Source of the DNA: Lachnospiraceae bacterium
Lineage (GTDB): Bacteria; Bacillota; Clostridia; Lachnospirales; Lachnospiraceae
Length of the DNA: 51,628 nucleotides
Direction: 5' to 3'
Assembly (NCBI GenBank): GCA_017540265.1
Contig: JAFYBJ010000039.1
Location: 1-51,628, forward strand
Shown here: piece after piece, positions 45,221 to 51,628 of the stretch
How positions within the stretch are numbered: position 1 is the first letter of the stretch
How the letters are laid out: every line of letters begins with the position of its first letter
The notes under the pieces: generated by a model
What the model was told of the DNA's origin: nothing
Databases searched by the model: none
What the model saw: the letters and a program-made list of their open reading frames with translations, nothing else
Made by a program: the position numbers and the translations under genes

Positions 45221-45709
45221 ATGAAAGCAGAAGGAAGAGTATTTAAGTACGGAGACAATGTTGATACTGATGTGATAATACCCGCAAGGTATTTGAACAG
45301 CTCGGATCCGAGGGAACTTGCAGAGCACTGCATGGAGGATATCGACAAGGATTTCGTAAAGAATGTAAAGAAGGGCGATATCATTGTTGCGGATAAGAAT
45401 TTCGGCTGCGGTTCCTCAAGAGAGCATGCACCTATAGCGATCAAGGCTGCGGGAGTGAGCTGTGTGATAGCAGAGACCTTTGCAAGGATTTTTTACAGGA
45501 ATTCCATAAATATCGGGCTTCCCATACTTGAGTGTCCCGAGGCTTCAAAAGCGATAAAAGCAGGGGATGAGGTGGAGGTTGATTTTGACAGCGGCATCAT
45601 CACCGATAAGACAACAGGTGAGAGCTTTAAGGGCCAGCCTTTCCCTGAGTTCATGCAGAAGATAATAGGGGCTGAAGGTCTTATCAATTATATAAACAGT
45701 GAAAACTGA
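45221..45709 (+). CDS. leuD: 3-isopropylmalate dehydratase small subunit
   Basis: A 162-residue subunit that completes the LeuC active site. It has [16 protein letters not shown] (about 11-26), the specificity loop region after IPARY, and [12 protein letters not shown]. Its length is typical of the small-type LeuD pairing with short LeuC. A strong AAAGGAG ribosome site precedes ATG. Its partner leuC ends at 42481. Its stop overlaps the ruvA start (TGATG). Confidence 0.95.
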   Translation: MKAEGRVFKYGDNVDTDVIIPARYLNSSDPRELAEHCMEDIDKDFVKNVKKGDIIVADKNFGCGSSREHAPIAIKAAGVSCVIAETFARIFYRNSINIGLPILECPEASKAIKAGDEVEVDFDSGIITDKTTGESFKGQPFPEFMQKIIGAEGLINYINSEN

Positions 45710-46329
45710 TGTTTGCATATTTTAAAGGGATACTTACAAAAAAGAAGAATGATATCGTGGTGATCGAGACAGGAGGCGTGGGTTATCTTATCAATTATCC
45801 CGAAGGCCTCCTTGGCGAACTGCCCGCAACTGGCGAAGAGACCGTGATACATGTGTATACCTCCGTAAGTCAGGATGGTATTGCTCTTTACGGTTTTCCT
45901 ACCGAGGATGCGCTGGATCTCTTTAAACTCCTTATATCCGTAAGCGGAGTGGGGCCGAAGGCCGGTATGGCACTTCTTTCAGTGCTTGAACCTGACAGGA
46001 TAAGAGCTGCAATATTAAAGGGCGATACAAAGGAACTTTCAAAGGCCAAAGGCGTTTCTGCCAAGACTGCGCAGAGGATTATAGTGGATCTGGCAGGAAA
46101 GGATGAGATAAAGAATTTCATCATTCCCGGCGATATCTCAGAGGACGTAAAAGCGGAAGCAGAATGGCTTATGGAAGGCAGCGCTGCTTTTGACGCGGCG
46201 GACGCACTTGCAGCGTTAGGCTACGGCAGGAAGGAAAGCGAAAAAGCCGTAAGATCGGCGCTTAAGGATCTGGGGGCAGATGCCGGCTCTGATGAGCTCT
46301 TAAAGAGATCATTAAGATATCTTCTTTAA
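45709..46329 (+). CDS. ruvA: Holliday junction branch-migration protein RuvA
   Basis: A 206-residue protein. The N-terminal OB-fold (about 1-62), two helix-hairpin-helix motifs (about 70-135, with SGVGPKAGMALLS and KGVSAKTAQRIIVDL) and a C-terminal RuvB-binding domain (about 155-206) are present. It tetramerises on four-way junctions and loads RuvB, encoded 21 bases downstream. It starts one base inside leuD. Confidence 0.96.
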   Translation: MFAYFKGILTKKKNDIVVIETGGVGYLINYPEGLLGELPATGEETVIHVYTSVSQDGIALYGFPTEDALDLFKLLISVSGVGPKAGMALLSVLEPDRIRAAILKGDTKELSKAKGVSAKTAQRIIVDLAGKDEIKNFIIPGDISEDVKAEAEWLMEGSAAFDAADALAALGYGRKESEKAVRSALKDLGADAGSDELLKRSLRYLL

Positions 46330-46350
46330 AAAAGATCAAAGGTAGTATTA

Positions 46351-47367
46351 ATGGCTAAGAGGCTTATAGAAACAAATCTTTCTACGGAAGATGAAAAGAT
46401 CGAACCGGGACTGAGACCCCGGTTTTTAAAGGATTATGTAGGACAGGAAAAGATAAAGGCCAATCTTAAGGTCTATATAGAGGCATCAAGAAAAAGGGGT
46501 GAGCCCCTGGATCATGCCCTTTTTTACGGACCTCCGGGTCTTGGGAAGACCACGCTTGCAGGGATCATAGCAAATGAGCTGGGTGTTCATATGAAGGTCA
46601 CCAGCGGGCCTGCGATAGAAAAACCCGGAGAACTTGCTGCTGTACTAAATGGTCTTGAAGAGGGCGATGTGCTCTTTATAGATGAGATACACAGGCTCTC
46701 AAGACAGGTAGAGGAAGTGCTTTATCCTGCCATGGAAGATTTTGAGATAGATATCGTTATCGGAAAGAACGGTGAAAATACAAAGTCCGTAAGGCTTGAT
46801 CTTCCCCACTTTACACTTATAGGGGCAACCACCAGGTCGGGGCTTCTTTCAGCCCCCTTACGTGCGCGCTTCGGGCTTATAGAACATATGGAATATTATA
46901 CGCCGGAGGAGCTTAAACGCATCATCACGGCTTCCGCAAAAAAGCTTTCCGTAGAGATTAAGGAAGATGGCGCCATGGAGCTTGCAAAGCGTTCAAGGGG
47001 GACGCCGAGGCTTGCAAACCGCCTGTTAAAAAGGGTGAGGGATTTTGCGGAGATACGCTATGATGGTGTGATCACAAAAGAAGTTGCCGATACATCGCTT
47101 GAACTGATGCAGGTGGACAGTGACGGTCTCGATGAGATGGACAGGGCATATCTTTCCATGATCATACAGAATTTCGGAGGCGGACCGGCAGGGCTTGAAA
47201 CACTGGCGGCTTCCCTGGGTGAGGATTCAGGTACTCTTGAAGATGTGTGCGAACCTTATCTTTTAAAGAATGGATACATAAACCGTACTCCCAGGGGAAG
47301 GGTTGCCACTGAAAAAGCCTGGGAACATATGGGACTTGATTTTAAAGACTCCGGTGATTATAATTAA
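46351..47367 (+). CDS. ruvB: Holliday junction helicase RuvB
   Basis: A 338-residue AAA+ motor for branch migration. It has the Walker [10 protein letters not shown] (60-68), Walker B DEIHR, sensor GATTRSG, the Arg finger region SAPLRARFG and a C-terminal winged helix (RTPRGRVAT). All are intact. It belongs to the ruvAB unit. Confidence 0.97.
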   Translation: MAKRLIETNLSTEDEKIEPGLRPRFLKDYVGQEKIKANLKVYIEASRKRGEPLDHALFYGPPGLGKTTLAGIIANELGVHMKVTSGPAIEKPGELAAVLNGLEEGDVLFIDEIHRLSRQVEEVLYPAMEDFEIDIVIGKNGENTKSVRLDLPHFTLIGATTRSGLLSAPLRARFGLIEHMEYYTPEELKRIITASAKKLSVEIKEDGAMELAKRSRGTPRLANRLLKRVRDFAEIRYDGVITKEVADTSLELMQVDSDGLDEMDRAYLSMIIQNFGGGPAGLETLAASLGEDSGTLEDVCEPYLLKNGYINRTPRGRVATEKAWEHMGLDFKDSGDYN

Positions 47368-47375
47368 CAGGATTG

Positions 47376-47412
47376 GTTTACGTAAACATTTTATGGTGAC
47401 CTGATAAGGTCA
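47376..47412. promoter_or_regulatory. Palindrome and hairpin before zapA
   Basis: A perfect 12-base palindrome, GTTTACGTAAAC (47376-47387), is followed by a hairpin TGACC/GGTCA (47397-47412). They lie in the 65-base gap between ruvB and zapA. They could be a protein-binding site or mRNA structure; none is identified. Confidence 0.3.
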
Positions 47413-47432
47413 GTTTGGTTAAAGAGGGGAAT

Positions 47433-47858
47433 ATGTCAGAGAAAAAAGGCATTAAGGTTCTTATAGGCGGCAAGGTAATGACCATGAGCGGCTATGAGAG
47501 CGAGGAATATATGCAGAAGGTCGCTTCCTACATAAACAATAAGCTGGAAGAATACGAAAATATGACGGCTTTCAGAGGAGCATCACAGGATGTGAAGCAC
47601 AGGCTCCTTGAGATAAACATTGCCGATGATTATATTAAGGCCAGGGAGCGTGTAAAGGCTCTGGAGCAGGAGATCAAGGTAAAAAATAACGAGCTGGATG
47701 ATATAAAGCACGACAGCGTTAACAAGGCCATGATGGCTGATGAGATGAAAAAGAAGCTTGAGCAGACAAAGAAGGCCCTGGAGGAAAGCGAGAAGAAGGT
47801 TATAGAACTTCAGGCCGAGCTTAAGGGAAAACAACAGGCATCCGGAAACAGAAGATGA
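47433..47858 (+). CDS. zapA: Cell division protein ZapA-like
   Basis: A 141-residue protein with the ZapA N-terminal domain (about 5-60: KVLIGGKVMTMSGYESEEYMQKVASYIN) and a long coiled coil (about 65-130). ZapA bundles FtsZ at the division ring. ATG 47433 is chosen because GAGGGGA precedes it; the frame also opens at 47415. It ends in an ATGA overlap with the U32 gene. Confidence 0.85.
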   Translation: MSEKKGIKVLIGGKVMTMSGYESEEYMQKVASYINNKLEEYENMTAFRGASQDVKHRLLEINIADDYIKARERVKALEQEIKVKNNELDDIKHDSVNKAMMADEMKKKLEQTKKALEESEKKVIELQAELKGKQQASGNRR

Positions 47859-50053
47859 CAGATACTTATAAGGGAATAACAAAAGGGGGCGGACATCCCG
47901 GGATGCTGCCCCTTTTTTCTGAAAAAAATTCCGCAGATATAAAGAAGAAAATACCGGAGCTCTTAGCTCCCGCGGGAAATTTTAAGACTGCCATCGGAGC
48001 CTTCAATGCCGGTGCCGATGCAGTCTATATCGGCGCGCCTTTATTCTCGGCCCGTGCATTTGCGGATAATCTTTCAGTGGAGGAAATAAAAGAACTTACG
48101 GAGTATGCCCATATCCTTAAAAAGAAAGTATATCTTGCCTCAAATATCCTTATAAAGGAATCCGAGACAGAGGCTCTTATTAATATCGTGGATCCTTTGT
48201 ATGAGAACGGTCTGGATGGCTGTATCGTGCAGGACATGGGAGTGATGCGGATTTTTTGTACCCGTTATCCGGATATGGAGCTTCATGCCAGCACCCAGGC
48301 TGCGATCCTGTCCCAAAAGGGGGCTGAATATTTAAAAAGATACGGCGTAAACAGAGTGGTCCCGGGCCGTGAGCTTTCACTTGATGAAATAAAAATGATA
48401 AAAGGAACCGGCCTTGAGGTTGAATGTTTTATACACGGAGCCATGTGCTATTCCTATTCCGGCAGATGTTTACTCAGTTCCTTTGCCGGAGGCCGCAGCG
48501 GTAACCGGGGAAGATGCGCAGGTCCCTGCAGGAAGCCTTATATCACGGAGGATGGCAGGAAAAACTATATCTTAAGCATGAAGGATATGTGCGCTTATCC
48601 TTACATTCCGGAGCTTATAGATGCCGGTGTGGATTCCTTTAAGATAGAGGGAAGGATGAAGGATCCCGAATATGCCGCAGGAGTGACTCATGTATACAGG
48701 AAGCTCATAGACAGATATTTATCAGGTGAAGATATCACCCCGGATAGAGAGGATGAGGAAATACTGGAATCCCTTTATATAAGGAGTGTAAGACAGGATG
48801 GCTATCTTCACAGATATAACGGAAAAGAAATGGTGACTGTAAGCAGACCTTCATATGCAAAGACTCCGGATGGTTTAAAAGAAAAAATATCGGATGCTTA
48901 TTTAAAAAGCAAAAAAAGACTGCAGATAAGCGCCGGTCTTAAAACAGAGACCGGAAAGGAAATCTCCCTTGAACTCTCCTCCGGCGAACACAGCGTAAGC
49001 GTTAAAGGTGCAGTCCTTGAAAGAGCAAAAAAAGAAGGTGCTTTGGATGAAAGCTTAAGATCAAAGCTTACCCAGACCGGTGATACTGCATTTGAGATAA
49101 CAGAGATCAAAATAGATAATGACGGTAAGGCCTTTGTACCCGTAAGTGTGATCAAGGATTTAAGGAGAAGGGGGCTTGAAGAATTAAAGAGTTTTTATTT
49201 AAAACCCCGGCATATAGAAGATAAGGCATTTAAACCTGAAGAATATGATCGGGAAAAGGCAGGAGAGGTTTTTTATGCCGCAGGTGTAAGAAATGCCGCC
49301 CAGCTTGAGGCGGCTCTTAAGGAAAATATCGATGGGGTGATACTTACGCTTTCGATGTATAGAAAATATGCGGGCAGTGTAAGAGCAGCAAAGAAAAAGC
49401 TCTGTTTAAGGCTTCCTGTTATCATCAGACAGAACTATCTTGAAAGGATAGAAAAGAATTTCAGAGCGGCTGTTGAAGAAGAAATGCCTGACGGTGTTTA
49501 TTGCGGAAGCTTTGATGCTTTGAAGCTCGCGGCTGATCACCTGCCTAAAGATAAGATAAGGGCAGATGCCGGTTTATATGCCTTCAACAGGTTTTCGGTT
49601 TCCGAACTGTTAACGGACTGCATAAGCTGCACTGCGGATGTGGAGCTTAACAGAAAAGAGCTTTCGGATATCCTTATCCCTAAATGCTTTGAACTTATAA
49701 TTTACGGGCGCATGCCTCTTATGTATTCGGCGGGCTGTGTGCTTAAGAATTCGAAAGGCTGTGATAAAAATAAAGACGGCACATACGTAAAAGATGAACT
49801 GGGACATATCTTCCCGGTGGAGCTTTGCCATGAATACTGCACAAATATAATGTACAATTGTGTTCCCACAAAGCTTGATAAATATACGGATATCATAAAG
49901 AGCGGTGATATGGCCTCTGTCCTTCGTTTTGAATTTACCGTTGAAGATAAGGAAACGGTAAAAAATGTGATAAGGGAGTTTACTAAAGGGAAGACTGCAT
50001 CAGTAAGCCTTACGGAATATACTCAGGGACATTTTATAAAGGCAGTGGAGTAA
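47855..50053 (+). CDS. Peptidase U32 family protein (RlhA-like)
   Basis: A 732-residue two-part protein. The N-terminal U32 domain (about 34-280) has APAGNFKTAIGAFNAGADAVYIG and the Fe-S cysteines C198, C205, C221 and C225, with SFKIEGR at 261-267. The longer C-terminal part (about 290-732) resembles the DUF3656 collagenase-like region. By similarity of layout it is closest to RlhA, which hydroxylates cytidine C2501 of 23S rRNA in E. coli, rather than a true protease. It starts inside zapA (ATGA) and its stop overlaps the SEDS gene (TAATG). Confidence 0.88.
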   Translation: MTDTYKGITKGGGHPGMLPLFSEKNSADIKKKIPELLAPAGNFKTAIGAFNAGADAVYIGAPLFSARAFADNLSVEEIKELTEYAHILKKKVYLASNILIKESETEALINIVDPLYENGLDGCIVQDMGVMRIFCTRYPDMELHASTQAAILSQKGAEYLKRYGVNRVVPGRELSLDEIKMIKGTGLEVECFIHGAMCYSYSGRCLLSSFAGGRSGNRGRCAGPCRKPYITEDGRKNYILSMKDMCAYPYIPELIDAGVDSFKIEGRMKDPEYAAGVTHVYRKLIDRYLSGEDITPDREDEEILESLYIRSVRQDGYLHRYNGKEMVTVSRPSYAKTPDGLKEKISDAYLKSKKRLQISAGLKTETGKEISLELSSGEHSVSVKGAVLERAKKEGALDESLRSKLTQTGDTAFEITEIKIDNDGKAFVPVSVIKDLRRRGLEELKSFYLKPRHIEDKAFKPEEYDREKAGEVFYAAGVRNAAQLEAALKENIDGVILTLSMYRKYAGSVRAAKKKLCLRLPVIIRQNYLERIEKNFRAAVEEEMPDGVYCGSFDALKLAADHLPKDKIRADAGLYAFNRFSVSELLTDCISCTADVELNRKELSDILIPKCFELIIYGRMPLMYSAGCVLKNSKGCDKNKDGTYVKDELGHIFPVELCHEYCTNIMYNCVPTKLDKYTDIIKSGDMASVLRFEFTVEDKETVKNVIREFTKGKTASVSLTEYTQGHFIKAVE

Positions 50054-51510
50054 TGGTACTTTTTCTCATTGAAATAGCAAAATATCTTAATCTCATACTG
50101 GCGGGCTTTTATACCCTTATTGCTTTCCTTGCGTTAAAAAGGGCAGATGATGACGGAAGGATGGGGATATTCAGGCTTCTTGAGACACTGGTTTACATTC
50201 TTTTTTCGTCCGGTATAGCTTCCCTTGCCCTTGCAAGATATAACGAGGGTGACCATGCAGCGGTGATGCAGGTGATCACAGCCGGGGCGGCGGAGCTTAT
50301 TTGCCTGTTCATATATATGCGGGCGGTTTATCATTTTTATCCCGAACTTAACAGACTGCTGCTTGTAAATATGTGCTTTCTGCTTACAGTGGGTTTTGTG
50401 GTGCAGATGCGGCTAAGCTATCCAAGGGCTCTCAGACAGGCTGTCATTACCGCAGTTTCCCTTGTGATCGCTGCGTTTATACCGGTGATCATATATCGCT
50501 TCAGATGGATTAAAAAATTCGGGATAATATGCGGGATTCTGGGTTTTGTTTCCCTTGCTGCCGTATTTTTGATGGGCAGCATTGTAAACGGCGCAAGGCT
50601 TTCGGTGACGATAGCCGGCTTTACCTTTCAGGCATCTGAATTTGCAAAGATATTATTTGCCTTTCTTATGGCCGGGCTTCTCTCAAAGCATACCGATAAA
50701 AAAAATATCGGATTATCTGTGGCGGCTGCGGCGTCATACATGATCATACTGGTTCTTTCAAAGGATCTGGGCATGGCGCTTATTTTCTTTCTTATGTACA
50801 CGGCAATGCTGTGTATGGGAACCGGAAGGGGAATATATATGCTTCCTGCGCTTATGGGGGTAATGGCTGCGGGTGCTTTAGGCTATGTGCTTTTTGATCA
50901 TGTAAGGGTAAGGGTACATGCATGGATCGACCCGTGGACAGATATAGACAAAACAGGCTACCAGCTCTCACAGTCTCTTTTTGCATTGGGAACGGGAGGC
51001 TTTTTGGGCAGAGGCATAGGAAGAGGCAAGCCTTATACCATACCTGATGTAGCGGAAGATTTTGTGTTTTCTGCGATATGCGAGGAATCGGGTGCTCTGT
51101 TCGGAATATTTCTCATGCTCATATTTTTAAATACCATAATGGTTATGCTGCTTGTAGCCGCACATATTAAGGACCGGTTTTATAAGATAACAGCCATGGG
51201 TTTATCAGTTTGTTTCGGAACCCAGACCGTGCTTACCATAGGAGGCGGGACAAGATTTATCCCTCTTACGGGTGTAACACTTCCTTTTGTGAGCAACGGA
51301 GGCAGCTCATGCATGGCCACCTGTTTTCTTTTTGCCGTCATGCAGGGGATAAGCTTACTGCATATGGATGATATTTACGGAAGCGTGGAAGACGAAGAAT
51401 ATGTTGGGGAGGAATTCGTCGAAGAGGATTATGAAGAAAATATCATTGAAGATGACTTTTATGACGAGGATCTTATCGGAGACGATTTTATAGACGATGA
51501 TGATAACTGA
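50053..51510 (+). CDS. SEDS-family cell-wall polymerase (FtsW/RodA/SpoVE)
   Basis: A 485-residue multi-span peptidoglycan glycosyltransferase. It has ten or more hydrophobic segments and SEDS motifs such as FQASEFAKI, ILVLSKDLGMALIFF, WIDPWTD, GYQLSQSLFALGTGGFLGRGIG and LPFVSNGGSS. An extra hydrophobic N-terminus (about 1-45) precedes the core. The last 45 residues are almost all Asp, Glu and Tyr, an unusual acidic tail. A class B penicillin-binding protein partner would be expected just downstream, outside the window. Which of FtsW, RodA or SpoVE it is cannot be told. Confidence 0.9.
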   Translation: MVLFLIEIAKYLNLILAGFYTLIAFLALKRADDDGRMGIFRLLETLVYILFSSGIASLALARYNEGDHAAVMQVITAGAAELICLFIYMRAVYHFYPELNRLLLVNMCFLLTVGFVVQMRLSYPRALRQAVITAVSLVIAAFIPVIIYRFRWIKKFGIICGILGFVSLAAVFLMGSIVNGARLSVTIAGFTFQASEFAKILFAFLMAGLLSKHTDKKNIGLSVAAAASYMIILVLSKDLGMALIFFLMYTAMLCMGTGRGIYMLPALMGVMAAGALGYVLFDHVRVRVHAWIDPWTDIDKTGYQLSQSLFALGTGGFLGRGIGRGKPYTIPDVAEDFVFSAICEESGALFGIFLMLIFLNTIMVMLLVAAHIKDRFYKITAMGLSVCFGTQTVLTIGGGTRFIPLTGVTLPFVSNGGSSCMATCFLFAVMQGISLLHMDDIYGSVEDEEYVGEEFVEEDYEENIIEDDFYDEDLIGDDFIDDDDN

Positions 51511-51544
51511 GCAATCCATGTCATCCTGAGCAATCCATGTCATC
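51507..51544 (+). repeat. Two tandem 19-base copies overlapping the SEDS stop codon
   Basis: The 19-base unit CTGAGCAATCCATGTCATC occurs at 51507-51525 and again at 51526-51544. The SEDS gene stop (TGA, 51508-51510) lies inside the first copy. They lead straight into the inverted repeat that follows and share its TGTCATCCTGAG core. Confidence 0.85.
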
Positions 51545-51611
51545 CTGAGCGAAGCGAAGGATCTTATCATCCGTAAGGTAATCCAGATCCTTCGCTTCGC
51601 TCAGGATGACA
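51538..51611. repeat. 27-base perfect inverted repeat (dispersed repeat/MITE-like)
   Basis: 51538-51564 and 51585-51611 are perfect reverse complements (27 bases) with a 20-base spacer. A related single arm is at 17584-17610. As RNA it would fold into a very stable hairpin. It may act as a transcript end for the SEDS gene, or be a non-autonomous mobile or REP-like repeat. Confidence 0.9.
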
Positions 51612-51628
51612 AGGGTAGTGGCAGGATG

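Overview
The window looks like a chromosomal segment of a low-to-moderate GC Gram-positive anaerobe of the Lachnospiraceae (Butyrivibrio-like clostridia). This is inferred from gene order, not from a database search. Supporting signs are rho-rpmE-DUF1385-prmC-prfA, gdpP-rplI-dnaB, a class B sortase, a SEDS protein, an oxygen-sensitive glycyl-radical activase, a perfect CIRCE box and strong AGGAGG-type ribosome sites. No tRNA, rRNA, CRISPR array or intact transposon was seen.

Layout. 1-271 holds five degenerate direct repeats that look like a mobile-element end, followed by a possibly truncated membrane protein and a U32-like Cys-rich protein. 1768-7673 is a translation/termination operon (rho, L31, DUF1385, prmC, prfA) ending in a sortase. 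7674-10329 (minus) encodes a REC-GGDEF-EAL protein and an AraC regulator. 10546-17565 is a surface/secretion block: a sialic/pseudaminic acid synthase, a 1268-residue Big2-type secreted protein and two secreted transglutaminase-like proteins. 17630-19538 holds holA (minus) and, divergently, a YolD-like/DUF1653 pair. 19587-24926 is a one-carbon operon: metF, a stand-alone MetH reactivation domain, a split metH and glyA. 24993-27098 (minus) carries a DtxR-type regulator, a putative cysteine-protease-fold protein, a Cys-rich membrane peptide and an aquaporin.

27212-35336 is one long co-directional run: gdpP, rplI, dnaB, a pyruvate formate-lyase activase-like gene, two tandem nucleotide-sugar SDRs and a membrane/WecG fusion glycosyltransferase. 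htpG follows under a CIRCE operator, then glmS, a DUF3298-like lipoprotein and leuC. leuC and leuD are separated by about 2.7 kb carrying a DUF1703-type AAA/nuclease-like gene, an AT-rich orphan and a gene remnant, which is a clear sign of insertion. After leuD come ruvA, ruvB, zapA, a U32 peptidase-family gene and a SEDS gene. The window ends in a 27-bp perfect inverted repeat.

The strongest items for follow-up are the interrupted leuCD pair, the split methionine synthase, the SDR pair with a lost catalytic tyrosine beside a WecG fusion, the promoter-plus-hairpin leader of the large surface protein, and the dispersed repeat family at 17.6 and 51.5 kb. I did not find a system that I can confidently call wholly new.
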